Positions 43,732 to 53,116 of a stretch of 64,000 bases of DNA are shown piece after piece. A program made the position numbers and the translations under genes. Where the stretch lies: the NCBI RefSeq assembly GCF_000814845.2, contig NZ_CP010431.2, positions 1,364,001 through 1,428,000 of the forward strand. The letters are read 5' to 3'. The DNA is from Pandoraea sputorum. GTDB lineage: Bacteria > Pseudomonadota > Gammaproteobacteria > Burkholderiales > Burkholderiaceae. The first letter of the stretch is position 1. Every line of letters begins with the position of its first letter. The notes below the pieces were generated by a model. The model searched no databases and was not told where the DNA came from. It saw only the letters and a program-made list of their open reading frames with translations.

Positions 43732-44562
43732 CTATTTCCCCGCGTCGAATCGCACGTCGCCGTACCAGGCGTGCGCCGTCGCATGCGTATTGTCGCTGTC
43801 GGTGAAGATGCCGTAACCGAGCAACTTGCCCGGCTTCTCTTTATAGACGCGCTCGTAATCGGCCGCGACGTTGCGCGAGAACGTCTGCCACTTGCCGAGC
43901 GACGCATCGCCACCCGCTACGACCATCATCTGCACCCGGTCGGTGTGCGGGTTCTGGATGACGCCGCCCACCGGCGCATCGTTGGACCAGATGTACATGA
44001 ACGTTGCGTACGGCAGGTCTTCACCGCCTGCTTTGGCCAGCGTCATCGCCGCACGGTCCCCGAACGACAGCGACGACTTGTCCCCATCGAAGAAGAACAC
44101 CAGCCGCGCGGGTGAGTCCTCCTTGTCGCTCACCCGGTTGTCAGCCCCCGGAATGGCCTTGTCGACTTTCCATCGCCATGCCACGACCGGCGTGGCGTTC
44201 AGATCGACACCGTCACCCCTGGCCATGAGCGCCGACGCCGAATCGGCTGAGTTGGCCTCGATGACGTTGCGCTTGCCGTCGACCATCACGGTATAGGCCG
44301 TGAGCTTCTTGCCGCTCACGACAGGCAGGTTCTTCCAGCCTTCAGGCAATGCGTTGCCCGGACTGGCTTTCGAGAAGGGCGCGGCCACTGCGCCGCCGGA
44401 GGCTGCGTCGGCCGAAACGGCGTTGGGAACATGGGCCAGCGCGGTGAGCCACGCGACGGCCGCCGTCAATGCCACCCCCTTCACGCGACGCGGCGGCTGG
44501 TGGAAGGCTTGAGTGGAACGTGAGACGTGCGGCGAACGAAGCGTCGAGACAATGCTTTGCAT
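43732..44562 (-). CDS. DUF3047 family protein
   Basis: The protein has 276 residues from ATG 44562 (GGAG 9 bases upstream). A signal-like hydrophobic stretch (VKGVALTAAVAWLTALAHVPNAVSA) suggests export. The conserved block VVAWRWKVDKAIPGADN (near residue 130), ARLVFFFDGD and YATFMYIWSNDAPVGGV define DUF3047, whose function is unknown; it looks like a beta-rich periplasmic domain. It is downstream of a LysE exporter on the same strand, 30 bp away. Confidence 0.8.
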   Translation of the reverse strand: MQSIVSTLRSPHVSRSTQAFHQPPRRVKGVALTAAVAWLTALAHVPNAVSADAASGGAVAAPFSKASPGNALPEGWKNLPVVSGKKLTAYTVMVDGKRNVIEANSADSASALMARGDGVDLNATPVVAWRWKVDKAIPGADNRVSDKEDSPARLVFFFDGDKSSLSFGDRAAMTLAKAGGEDLPYATFMYIWSNDAPVGGVIQNPHTDRVQMMVVAGGDASLGKWQTFSRNVAADYERVYKEKPGKLLGYGIFTDSDNTHATAHAWYGDVRFDAGK

Positions 44563-44592
44563 GGTGAACGACTCCAACGTTGAATGACGAAC

Positions 44593-45219
44593 TCAGCGCT
44601 GCTGCATGGCAACGCGCAGGCCCAGGCCAATGAAGATGGTGCCGATGATCTTGCCCTGCCAGCGCAGCAGCCAGGTGAAACGTCCCACGAACTGGCCCAG
44701 CGGACGCACCGACATCGCAATGGCCGCCGTATAGAGCGCACTCATCGCGACGAACACCAGCCCCAGCACGAGGAACTGCCCGAAGGCGTTGCCTTCGCTC
44801 GCGTGCACGAACTGCGGCATGAAGGCGAGGAAGAACAGGGCGGTCTTCGGATTGAGCACCTCGGTCGCCACGGCCTGGCCGAATGCGCGCCCCGGCGAGA
44901 CTTTCGGCGCGACGGGCAACTGCGGGTCGGACGGCCGCTCGCGCAGCGCCTTGACGCCCAGATAGATCAGATAGGCCGCACCCACGTATTTGACGACGTC
45001 GAACGCCAGCGCGGACGTCATCAACACGGCCGAGAGTCCGATCGCCGCGCACAGTGTGTGCACCAGATCACCGAGCGCGATGCCCATGCCGGTCATGACG
45101 CCGGCGCGGCGTCCGCCTTGCACGGTGCGGGTGATGGTCAGCAAGACAGCCGGGCCGGGAATCAGAAAAAGCCCGAAGACAACGACAACAAATGTGGCAA
45201 GCGTGGCAAGGGTCGGCAT
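44593..45219 (-). CDS. LysE-family exporter
   Basis: The protein has 208 residues from ATG 45219 with GGAGG upstream. LFLIPGPAVLLTITRTVQGGRRAG near residue 17 and ATEVLNPKTALFFLAFMPQF near 118 are RhtB/LysE hallmarks. Six hydrophobic segments are visible. It would export an amino acid or related compound. It precedes the DUF3047 gene in a likely operon. Confidence 0.9.
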   Translation of the reverse strand: MPTLATLATFVVVVFGLFLIPGPAVLLTITRTVQGGRRAGVMTGMGIALGDLVHTLCAAIGLSAVLMTSALAFDVVKYVGAAYLIYLGVKALRERPSDPQLPVAPKVSPGRAFGQAVATEVLNPKTALFFLAFMPQFVHASEGNAFGQFLVLGLVFVAMSALYTAAIAMSVRPLGQFVGRFTWLLRWQGKIIGTIFIGLGLRVAMQQR

Positions 45220-45405
45220 GAAAAGCCTCCGGTGGGGTCGAGGGCGGTGCGGGCCATGACGGCCGTGCAATTGCGACATCATCCCAGATTCCGAAGGCGG
45301 GCGCCCAAAAGGGCGCAGAGCGAATCCTGAAGCGCCGCGCGTCGCAGTGGCGGACCATGCCCGGTCTTCGATCCCGCCGGACTACGGCATTCAGGAGCCC
45401 GCTCT

Positions 45406-46773
45406 ATGTCACTTATTTCATCCACCTCCGATGCGACCGCTTCGCCCTCGATGGTCTCGTCTGCCTCACCGACAGGCACGCTCTTTCAGGTCGTGATGAA
45501 TGCGATGCATTGCGCCTTCGACGGCTTCCGTGGCGACTTCTCGGGAGCGCAGGCTTGCCTGCGCGAGAGCGGATTAAGCCAGTTGCTATCCGACGCATGG
45601 CAGCACGCAGGCCAGCGGTTCCAACAGCACGCGCTAACACATTCCGGTGTCTCGGACGTCGGCTTTGCCTGCGCCTTGAGCGCGATCACCGTCGGCGCGA
45701 CTTGCACCTATCTTTGGCCCGAACTCAAGGCGTTGGAACGCGCCATCGACGGGGGCGACGAGACACAGCGTCAGTGGGCGTTGCAGACGGACACGCAACT
45801 GCGTCGTCGCACGGTGGCGGATGTGACGGCTATGCGTCAGTGCCTCGCCGTGTTCGACGCGACGGCCCTCGCCGCAGCGGCGCAGCAAGCGGGCACAGAC
45901 ATGCCCCGGCGTGCGCTGGCAGAAATGCGCATCGCCGAAGCGCTGCTGCTTCATATCGCCGACGCGCCTCAATCCGATGAGGCAAGGAGCGACCGGATTG
46001 CCGGGCTTTGTCAGCTCATGGCGCACGGCCTCGGGTTCAAACTGCCGAAGACGGTGCGAGATGCCTTGCACATCAGCGACGAGCGGCCGTCCCTGATTCG
46101 CGACGATAACGCTTTCACGCTGCTCAAGACTCAACTGGAGCCGGATTGGCGTCAGGACGTGGCGGGCAGTGCGACGTTTACCGTCCATCCCATCGACGTA
46201 CAGGTGTTCGATCCCGACGAGACAACCGACGACCTCTCGTCGAAGACGCGCAACGAACGCCGCTTGTTGACGCACCCGGTCGCACTGGGTCGCGTGCGCG
46301 CCCGTCTCGTGGCGCTATTCGCCGCGAGTGTGCGTGAAGACTGCGGGGGGACGGGCGACTGGCGTGCGCTCGCGCAGCGGGCACTGGCGGTTGCCGCAGA
46401 GCACGGCATGTCGTGCGACAAGGTATTGTTGGCGATGGGGATTGCCACGCGTTCAAGCATCAGCGCCCGCTTTGCATGGCGCTGGAGCGACGAGCCGGCG
46501 CCCCGGCCAGGGGAAACGCTACGACCGACGATTTCCCTGGATGTGGCCCAATGGATCGCACGCGTGATGATCGTCGCGGGCAATCCCGACGCGAATCTGC
46601 CGTGCCCGTCGCGTCTTGCCGCACTCGTCAGAGGCGACACCCCGCCAACGCTGAAGATCGGCAGCGACGACTGGGTGCGTCTCACCGACGGGATCGACGC
46701 GCTCGGCCGCAGTCACTGGCACCTGTCGTTCGTGCAGGTCTGCAACGCCGCACGCGGGGCGCGCCGCGTGTGA
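45406..46773 (+). CDS. Hypothetical protein, 455 residues
   Basis: I do not recognise a family. The protein starts with a Ser/Thr-rich, signal-peptide-free stretch (MSLISSTSDATASPSMVSSA), then helical sequence with no clear membrane segment except a weak AISAITVGATCTYLW near residue 90. Cys, Trp and His residues are scattered (FRGDFSGAQACLRE; DGLRWHLSF-like C-terminus SHWHLSFVQVCNAARG). Codon use fits the neighbours, and the start has GGAG upstream region. It is a single gene between LysE and the chromate transporter. The N-terminal composition could suit a secreted effector, but this is speculative. Confidence 0.6.
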   Translation: MSLISSTSDATASPSMVSSASPTGTLFQVVMNAMHCAFDGFRGDFSGAQACLRESGLSQLLSDAWQHAGQRFQQHALTHSGVSDVGFACALSAITVGATCTYLWPELKALERAIDGGDETQRQWALQTDTQLRRRTVADVTAMRQCLAVFDATALAAAAQQAGTDMPRRALAEMRIAEALLLHIADAPQSDEARSDRIAGLCQLMAHGLGFKLPKTVRDALHISDERPSLIRDDNAFTLLKTQLEPDWRQDVAGSATFTVHPIDVQVFDPDETTDDLSSKTRNERRLLTHPVALGRVRARLVALFAASVREDCGGTGDWRALAQRALAVAAEHGMSCDKVLLAMGIATRSSISARFAWRWSDEPAPRPGETLRPTISLDVAQWIARVMIVAGNPDANLPCPSRLAALVRGDTPPTLKIGSDDWVRLTDGIDALGRSHWHLSFVQVCNAARGARRV

Positions 46774-46787
46774 CGCGTTCGGCACGC

Positions 46788-47318
46788 TCAGAGGTATGCG
46801 CCGCCCAGCAGTCCTGCGACGCTGCCAGCCGCGAGCCACCACAGCGGATGCACGCGGGTTCTGATGGCCAGCACCGCCACGCTTGCCGTGATGCCCGCGA
46901 GCAGCCACGACGTGGCCGACGCCTCGGCGATCAGCGCCGCGCTCGCGGCAACGAGTCCCGCCGTCATCGGCATCAGACCCGCTTGCACGATGCGTCGCCA
47001 CGGACGATCCCGGAAGCGCTGCCACAGATGCAGCACTCCCACCGTGATAAGCGACGACGGCCCGAACTTGGCCAATGTCGTGACGAGCATGCCTTGCCAG
47101 CCGGCGACATGCCAGCCGACGAGCGTCACGATCATGAGGTTCGGTCCCGGTGCGGCCTGCCCCAGCGCGAACAGCGCGCTGAATTGTTCGGACGTCATCC
47201 AGTGATGCAGATCGACCACCTGCCGCTCCATCTCCGGCAGGATCGTATTGCCGCCACCAAAGGCGAGCACAGAAAGCTGCGTGAAGATGAGCGCAAGCGA
47301 GATAAGGGTGCCGGTCAT
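46788..47318 (-). CDS. Chromate transporter, C-terminal-type half (ChrA)
   Basis: The protein has 176 residues from ATG 47318: a short-chain CHR protein. The diagnostic FGGGNTILPEMERQVV (near residue 20) and FALGQAAPGPNLMIVTLVGW (near 50) are ChrA signatures. It has six hydrophobic segments. Its start overlaps the stop of the partner half by 4 bp (ATGA), so the two halves make a heteromeric pump that exports chromate. Confidence 0.9.
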   Translation of the reverse strand: MTGTLISLALIFTQLSVLAFGGGNTILPEMERQVVDLHHWMTSEQFSALFALGQAAPGPNLMIVTLVGWHVAGWQGMLVTTLAKFGPSSLITVGVLHLWQRFRDRPWRRIVQAGLMPMTAGLVAASAALIAEASATSWLLAGITASVAVLAIRTRVHPLWWLAAGSVAGLLGGAYL

Positions 47319-47971
47319 TGCGAAACCCTCCAGGTGGCATAAATCGAAATCGGTGTCATCACGAGCATGGTGAGCACCAGTGGCACGCGCAACACGGCAA
47401 TCGCAATGAAGCACGCCACCGCCACGCCGCCGAGTACGACGGACTTGCGCAGCGGCCACGCCACCTTCCACGCCATCTGAATCAACAGACCGGCTGCCGC
47501 TGCCGCCAACCCGGCAAACAGATGTTTCACATGCGGGTCGTTCTGGAAGTGCTGATAGATCGTGCCCAGCGCAATCACCACGGCCGATGGGGCCGCAATC
47601 AATCCGAGGATCGACGCGAGCGCTCCGCGCCAGCCACGAAAGCGCATGCCGAGCGCGACAGACAAGTTGATGATGTTGCCGCCCGGCAGAAACTGGCACA
47701 GACCGAGCAGATCGGTGAACTCCGCGTCGCTGATCCAGCGATGCTTGTCCACGATCATGCGTCGCGCCAGTGGCAACGCGCCGCCGAACGCGGTCATGCC
47801 GAGGCCGAGAAAACCGAAGAAGAGGGCGCGAATGCTCGGGCTGTCCGCCGCCGCTGTGTCGTGCCCGTTGTGGGGCGCGGTAGCGTTGGCGGGGGTGTTC
47901 GGCGCAAGGCGGGTGTCGGCTGTCCCGGGCGTACCCGGGGTGGGAGAGGTGAAGGGGGCCTGAGTGTTCAT
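47315..47971 (-). CDS. Chromate transporter, N-terminal-type half (ChrA)
   Basis: The protein has 218 residues from ATG 47971 (ATG 47980 adds 3). A Thr/Pro/Ala-rich hydrophilic start of ~45 residues precedes the CHR domain with FGGALPLARRMIV (near residue 62) and LLGLCQFLPGGNIINLSVALG (near 88). It pairs with the next gene to form a two-protein chromate exporter. Divergent from a LysR gene. Confidence 0.88.
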   Translation of the reverse strand: MNTQAPFTSPTPGTPGTADTRLAPNTPANATAPHNGHDTAAADSPSIRALFFGFLGLGMTAFGGALPLARRMIVDKHRWISDAEFTDLLGLCQFLPGGNIINLSVALGMRFRGWRGALASILGLIAAPSAVVIALGTIYQHFQNDPHVKHLFAGLAAAAAGLLIQMAWKVAWPLRKSVVLGGVAVACFIAIAVLRVPLVLTMLVMTPISIYATWRVSQ

Positions 47972-48083
47972 GGCGGGCAAACTCTGAAAACTGGACTACG
48001 GTGGGGCCGCCCGGCAGGGAATGTCATCGAGGGAGGGATGCATGGGTGCCGCGCGGGACACCCTGAGAGTAGGACGATTGCGC

Positions 48084-48099
48084 TATATTGTCCAATATA
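48084..48099. promoter_or_regulatory. Palindrome between chromate-transporter and LysR genes
   Basis: TATATTGTCCAATATA is a perfect 16-bp dyad 31 bp before the lysR start and about 115 bp before the chrA start, in an AT-rich patch. It is probably a LysR binding site. Confidence 0.6.
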
Positions 48100-48129
48100 T
48101 GGAAGTGACTTGAATCATATTGAATCGAT

Positions 48130-49053
48130 ATGGCAAACATCGACGTGCGCTTGCTGCGCTATTTCATTGCGGTGGCTGAAACCGGGCACATGACGCGGGC
48201 CGCCGAGCGGCTCGGCATCGGGCAGCCACCGCTCTCACAACAGATCCGTGTGCTTGAGACACAACTGGGCGTGACACTCTTCGAACGCTTGCCGCGCGGC
48301 ATGGCGCTGACGGACGCGGGGCAGGCTTTCCTCACCGATGCCTACGAAGTCGTGCGCAAGCTCGATCAGGCGGTCGACGACGTGCGGCGTGTGGCAGCGG
48401 GTATCAAGGGACGCTTGTCGGTCGGCTTCACTAGCTCGGCGGCGCTGCATCCGTTCGTGCCGACGGTCATTCGCGCGTTCCGTAGCGATGCGCCGTCGGT
48501 CTCGTTGATGCTCGACGAGTCGAGTACCGGGGATTTGCTCGACGGGTTGCGCGACGGCCATATCGACGTCGCATTCATCCGTCAGCCGCAGGGCAACACT
48601 GGCGAGATCACCGTCGTGCAGGTGCTGGAAGAACCGATGGTGCTGGCCGTGCCGTCCGCGCATCCGCTGGCGCTCACGGGCCGTGCAGGCAAAGCGGCGG
48701 TGCCGATGACGGCCATAGCCTCGGAAAAGTTGATTCTCTATCGGCGACGCGCAGGGCAGGGGCTGTACGACGCGATCATCGCTGCGTGCCACGGCGCGGG
48801 TTTCAGTCCGGCCATCGAACAGGAAGCGCCGCGTCTGTTGACGACGCTCTCACTTGTCGCGGCCGGACTGGGGGTGTCGGTGGTGCCTGCGTCGCTCATG
48901 CGCATGCAGATCGAGGGGATCGTCTACCGGCCCCTCGCGCCGCCGCCGCGCGCACCGTTGTGCTGCGCCTATCGAGAAGGCGTACTCGCCGGTCCGACGG
49001 CGCGTCTGCTCGAACATGTGAACGCCGCAGTGCAGACCATCGCCAGGGCATGA
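48130..49053 (+). CDS. LysR-family transcriptional regulator
   Basis: The 307-residue protein has the HTH MANIDVRLLRYFIAVAETGHMTRAAERL then QPPLSQQIRVLETQLGVTLFER, and an effector domain with VGFTSSAALHPFVPTVI near residue 98. It is close to the CatR/BenM-like subgroup in sequence style. It is divergent from the chromate-transporter pair and probably controls it. Confidence 0.9.
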   Translation: MANIDVRLLRYFIAVAETGHMTRAAERLGIGQPPLSQQIRVLETQLGVTLFERLPRGMALTDAGQAFLTDAYEVVRKLDQAVDDVRRVAAGIKGRLSVGFTSSAALHPFVPTVIRAFRSDAPSVSLMLDESSTGDLLDGLRDGHIDVAFIRQPQGNTGEITVVQVLEEPMVLAVPSAHPLALTGRAGKAAVPMTAIASEKLILYRRRAGQGLYDAIIAACHGAGFSPAIEQEAPRLLTTLSLVAAGLGVSVVPASLMRMQIEGIVYRPLAPPPRAPLCCAYREGVLAGPTARLLEHVNAAVQTIARA

Positions 49054-49066
49054 CGGGCTCGGAAGC

Positions 49067-49675
49067 TCAGGCCGACGTGCCTGCCTTTTGTGCGACCAGC
49101 GCTTCGATGTGGCCGTGCAGTCCCACATCGTTCCAATCCAACTCGCCCATGCGCCAGAAGCGCGCGTTGCCCGCACGGTCGACGAGATACGTGGCGGGCA
49201 GGCCGAGCGAGCCGAAGCGTTTGTAGACCGCGCCGTCGGTGTCGAGCAGCACGGTGCCGTCGATGGGGAGCTTGTCGACGAAAGGCTTCACCGTCGTGGG
49301 CGGCTCCTTGTAGTTGATGGCGAGCAGGGCGAGGCCGCGCTGGCGGTACTGACGCACCACCGCCCCCATCGCCGGAATCTCCTCGCGGCAAGGCCCGCAC
49401 CACGTCGCCCAGAAGTTGACGATGACGACGCGTCCGCGATACTGCGATAGCGAGTACGTCTTGCCGTCGAGCCCGTCGAGCGAGAACGCCGGTGTCGCAC
49501 CGCGCCATGCCGACAGCGTGCCGCCGGACGCACCGGCGAGCGCGCTGTCGTCGACCTCCGTCGCCCCCTTTGCTTCCTTTGTCGGTCCCGCTGCGAGCGC
49601 ATTGGGGCCGGCGGCCCCGAATGCACCGGCTGCGCCGAGCGCCCCCAGCGTGTGAAGAAAGTGACGGCGTTGCAT
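49067..49675 (-). CDS. TlpA-like thioredoxin-fold protein
   Basis: The protein has 202 residues. ATG 49675 is preferred over 49693 because GGAG lies 8 bases upstream. It has a hydrophobic N-terminal signal (RRHFLHTLGALGAAGAFG, possibly Tat-like), then a thioredoxin fold with the redox motif WATWCGPCREEIP (near residue 92) and cis-Pro loop LGLPATYLVD (near 160). It acts in the periplasm as a disulphide reductase, perhaps in cytochrome c maturation. It precedes a transglutaminase-like gene in reverse order across a short gap. Confidence 0.9.
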   Translation of the reverse strand: MQRRHFLHTLGALGAAGAFGAAGPNALAAGPTKEAKGATEVDDSALAGASGGTLSAWRGATPAFSLDGLDGKTYSLSQYRGRVVIVNFWATWCGPCREEIPAMGAVVRQYRQRGLALLAINYKEPPTTVKPFVDKLPIDGTVLLDTDGAVYKRFGSLGLPATYLVDRAGNARFWRMGELDWNDVGLHGHIEALVAQKAGTSA

Positions 49676-49736
49676 GGCGATGCGCTCCTTCATTGGCGTG
49701 TGACGCTCACGCCGTGGCGGGTGTCGACAGTGACTG

Positions 49737-50885
49737 TCAGGCGGTGATTTCGCGAGCGTTCATCCGATAGCGGAAAGTATCCGGATTCAGGCTATCGAGC
49801 TGAGCGCGCGCCACTTCACCATTCGGGTACATGAGGAACGGCACGGTGCTTGCAGGCTTACCCTGCGCGCCGGGCAGCGAAATGTCAGCGCCGTGATTGA
49901 ACGCGACCCAGTTCATTTCCCACTGACCGAAGAGCATCGCACGCGCGGCGCGAACGCGCAGATCGTCGACCGGCAGACCGCCCGGCACTTCTTCGAGCAC
50001 GACCTTGCGCACATCGGCCGGATCGACCGGCACCCAGCCGTAACCGGCCGCGTAGAACTCGGCGCGGCAATGCTGGGCACGCGTCACGTCGCCCGCCTTG
50101 CCCAGACTGTTAAAGCCATGACGCGAAGTCGCCACACGCACACCGTAAGCGTCGCGCGCAGGAATCCCTACGGAGCGGGCCAGCGCCGTAAAGAGTGCGT
50201 TGATGTCGGCACACTTGCCCGCGAGGTTGCCGGTCGTGAGCATGTAGCGCACGTCGCCCGTGCCGCAACCGCGCACCGAGCCTTCGCGACGGCAGTTCTC
50301 CACGATCCATTGATAGATGGCGCGCGCCTTCTCCACGTCGCCCTTCTCACCACGCGTGATCTTCTCGGCGGTTTCGCGCACCAGCCCGTCGGTCGGCTGG
50401 AGCTCTGTCGGCTGGAGGTACTGACGCAGCACCGCCGCCGATTCGCGCGGTGCATTGGCCGACGGGGGCTGCGACAGATCGACAACGCGATCGCGCGTGG
50501 CGAACGTGTTCGTCAGGGTGACGGTGCGAGCGTTCTGCGCGGCACCTTCGGGCCATGCCACGGCGAGCATCGGTACACCGATTCCCGACGCACCGCGCGC
50601 CATGCGTAACTCGGCCCTGGCTCCCGGGGCATCCCAGCGCGTGCCGAGCGCTTGCTGATAGGCCCCGGACGGTGACGTCGCCACCGGCAGCCAGACGTTC
50701 GCTGAACCGTTGCCAGCGGGCAGCTCGACCTGCGTCGTCAGCTCGAACGTGCGCCAGCCGTCGGCAGCGCTGGGCGTCTGGCTCGACGATTTGGCCGCGT
50801 GGGCATAGCCGGGCAGCAGCGAAGTGGACAGGAACGAGGCGGGGAGGGCATAAGCGCCCAGGGACAGGAAGCGGCGGCGTTGCAT
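49737..50885 (-). CDS. Exported transglutaminase-like protein
   Basis: The protein has 382 residues from ATG 50885 (GGGG upstream). A Tat-like signal, RRRFLSLGAYALPASF, is followed by cleavage near AHAA (residue 31). The transglutaminase-like catalytic triad is visible: Cys in LAGKCADINALF (near 218), His in RAQHCRAEFYAAGYGWV (near 262) and Asp in VPVDPADV. It would have a protease- or crosslink-type role in the periplasm. It is 61 bp from the TlpA-like gene and may share an operon. Confidence 0.85.
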   Translation of the reverse strand: MQRRRFLSLGAYALPASFLSTSLLPGYAHAAKSSSQTPSAADGWRTFELTTQVELPAGNGSANVWLPVATSPSGAYQQALGTRWDAPGARAELRMARGASGIGVPMLAVAWPEGAAQNARTVTLTNTFATRDRVVDLSQPPSANAPRESAAVLRQYLQPTELQPTDGLVRETAEKITRGEKGDVEKARAIYQWIVENCRREGSVRGCGTGDVRYMLTTGNLAGKCADINALFTALARSVGIPARDAYGVRVATSRHGFNSLGKAGDVTRAQHCRAEFYAAGYGWVPVDPADVRKVVLEEVPGGLPVDDLRVRAARAMLFGQWEMNWVAFNHGADISLPGAQGKPASTVPFLMYPNGEVARAQLDSLNPDTFRYRMNAREITA

Positions 50886-51078
50886 GATGTAGACCCCTTT
50901 TGGCATCAGCGCTCACGGCGCATTGAGGTTAGGGCAATAGCGGTGGTGTCCCATGCAGGGACGATGTGAACCGGTAGCATCACACCGTCGGATGTCGTCC
51001 ACAGTCATTTCGGGACATGGCGACGGCGCAAAGCTGCTTCATAATACGTCGACTTAAGGAAAACGAACACCAACGACC

Positions 51079-52176
51079 ATGACTGCAAACGAAGCAACTC
51101 AAGTAGGTGCTGAAACGGCGGCACAATCGTCGGCACAGGCGCCGCGTCTGACGTCGCTTTCGCACGGCGGCGGCTGCGGCTGCAAGATCGCGCCGGGCGT
51201 GCTTTCCGAATTGCTGGCGCGCAACGACGCGCCGCTGCCCGCCCCGGCCGCGCTGCTGGTGGGCACCGAAACGTCCGACGACGCAGCCGTCTATCAGCTC
51301 AACGACGAGCAGGCCATTATCGCGACGACGGACTTTTTCATGCCCATCGTCGACAATCCGTTCGACTTTGGTCGTATCGCCGCGACGAACGCACTCTCCG
51401 ACATCTACGCGATGGGCGGCAAGCCGATTTTCGCGCTCGCTATCGTCGGCATGCCGATCAACGTATTGCCGCACGAAACGATCCGCGAGATTCTGCGCGG
51501 CGGCGAGTCGATCTGCGCCGAAGCGGGCATTCCGATTGCAGGCGGTCACAGCATCGATTCCGTCGAGCCGATCTACGGCCTGGCGGCGCTGGGGGTGGTG
51601 CATCCGAAGCGCCTGAAGCGCAATGCCGATGCGCAGGCAGGCGACGTGCTCGTGCTCGGCAAGCCACTCGGCGTCGGCGTGATGTCGGCGGCGCTCAAGA
51701 AGAATCAACTGGACGACGAGGGCTACCGCTGCATGATCGACGCCACCACGCGCCTCAATCGCGTGGGACCGGCGCTCGCCGCGTTGCCTGGCGTGCATGC
51801 GCTGACCGACGTGACGGGTTTCGGCCTGCTCGGCCACACGCTGGAGATGTGCCGCGGTGCGAATCTCGCCGCCTATCTGCGCATGTCGGACGTGCCGCTG
51901 TTCGACGGCGTGCGCGAACTGGCCGACAAGGGATGCATTACCGGCGCGTCCGGTCGCAATTGGGCGTCTTACGGCAAGTCGGTGGAGCTTGGGGAACGCA
52001 TTACGGAGCGCGACCGCGATCTGCTGTGCGATCCGCAGACGGCTGGCGGCTTGCTGGTGTCGTGCGCACCGGGCGCGGTGGACGATGTGCTGGCCGTCTT
52101 CCGTGCCGACGGCTTCGACGCCGCCGGGATCGTGGGCGCGATGCGTCCGGGCACACCGGGCGTGCGCGTCATCTGA
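51079..52176 (+). CDS. selD: Selenide, water dikinase
   Basis: The 365-residue protein matches SelD along its length. The active-site motif is GGGCGCKIAPG (near residue 35), with the catalytic residue as Cys rather than selenocysteine, plus ATP-binding TTDFFMPIVDNPFDFGRIAATNA (near 80) and LLCDPQTAGGLLVS near the end. It makes selenophosphate from ATP and selenide for selenocysteine and 2-selenouridine. No selA, selB or mnmH (2-selenouridine synthase) gene is adjacent in this window. A strong hairpin follows. Confidence 0.95.
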   Translation: MTANEATQVGAETAAQSSAQAPRLTSLSHGGGCGCKIAPGVLSELLARNDAPLPAPAALLVGTETSDDAAVYQLNDEQAIIATTDFFMPIVDNPFDFGRIAATNALSDIYAMGGKPIFALAIVGMPINVLPHETIREILRGGESICAEAGIPIAGGHSIDSVEPIYGLAALGVVHPKRLKRNADAQAGDVLVLGKPLGVGVMSAALKKNQLDDEGYRCMIDATTRLNRVGPALAALPGVHALTDVTGFGLLGHTLEMCRGANLAAYLRMSDVPLFDGVRELADKGCITGASGRNWASYGKSVELGERITERDRDLLCDPQTAGGLLVSCAPGAVDDVLAVFRADGFDAAGIVGAMRPGTPGVRVI

Positions 52177-52203
52177 CGAACGGCTCGCGGTGGTCCAAGC
52201 GAC

Positions 52204-52238
52204 AACGGGCGCGCTCCGAAGACCGGAGCGCGCCCGTT
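52204..52238. terminator. Hairpin between selD and the alpha/beta hydrolase gene
   Basis: AACGGGCGCGCTCCG (52204-52218), loop AAGAC, CGGAGCGCGCCCGTT (52224-52238) make a 15-bp perfect stem between convergent genes. T-tract is short. Confidence 0.75.
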
Positions 52239-52280
52239 TGGTATCCAGCGTCGTCGGACGTCAGCCGTCAGCCGTAACGA

Positions 52281-53102
52281 TCACGCCGCCTGACGTTGTA
52301 TCTGTGCACCAATAAACGCGACGATCGCCTCGCCGAGCGGTGCCGGGGCGTCGCGATGCGGCGAGTGTCCGCAATCCGGCAGCTTCACCACCTTTGCGTG
52401 CGGCACGTGCGCGGCAATGCTGTCCATCTGCGCCATCGTGCCGTACTCGTCATCCTCGCCCTGAATTGCAAGCAGCGGTTTCGAGATGGTCGCCACCGCA
52501 CCGACCAGATTCCAGTCGCGGAACGCCGGATTCAGCCAGATGTCGTTCCAGCCCCAGAAGGCCGAATCCACATCGTCGTGATAGCGGCCGAGTTTCGTGC
52601 GCAGGTCTGTCGTCTCGTAGACGGTTTTCGTCTTTGCGATGCTCTCTACGGAGACGTCCTCGACGAATAGATGTGGTGCGATGACGACCGCGCCTGCCAG
52701 CCGGTCGGGGAACGCGGCCGAGAACAGCAGCGCAATCGAGCCGCCGTCGCTGTGACCGACGAGCCAGACGCGGTCCGCCTGCGCCGCACCGACACCGACC
52801 GCATCGAGAAACGCGGGCAGTACTTCGCGCGCCTGACGGTGCATGAAGTCGACGGGCCACTTCTCATCCTTCGGGCGCGGCGTCGAGCGGCCGTAGCCGT
52901 TTCGTGAAAACACGAGACCACGATAGCCGCCCGCGTCGCACAACTGCTGCGGCCAGTCTTTCCACATGGCGATGGAGCCGAGCCCTTCGTGCAAAAACAC
53001 CAGCAGCGGCGCGTCGGCGCGCTCGCGGTTGATCCATCGATACTCCAGCGAGAGCGCGCCATGTGAGGGCGTTTCGATCTCTGCGAACTGTACGTCGGAC
53101 AT
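52281..53102 (-). CDS. Alpha/beta hydrolase of the box cluster
   Basis: The protein has 273 residues from ATG 53102, with GAGAGG upstream. The alpha/beta-hydrolase fold shows the nucleophile elbow GHSDGG (near residue 120), an oxyanion-type HEGLGS (near 40) and a catalytic His in DCGHSPHRD near 250. Similar hydrolases sit in the box clusters of Azoarcus and Burkholderia and are suggested to act on a lactone or formyl/acyl intermediate. It is last in the minus-strand part of the benzoate cluster, 14 bp after bclA. Confidence 0.82.
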   Translation of the reverse strand: MSDVQFAEIETPSHGALSLEYRWINRERADAPLLVFLHEGLGSIAMWKDWPQQLCDAGGYRGLVFSRNGYGRSTPRPKDEKWPVDFMHRQAREVLPAFLDAVGVGAAQADRVWLVGHSDGGSIALLFSAAFPDRLAGAVVIAPHLFVEDVSVESIAKTKTVYETTDLRTKLGRYHDDVDSAFWGWNDIWLNPAFRDWNLVGAVATISKPLLAIQGEDDEYGTMAQMDSIAAHVPHAKVVKLPDCGHSPHRDAPAPLGEAIVAFIGAQIQRQAA

Positions 53103-53116
53103 GCCTCTCAAGTCTC

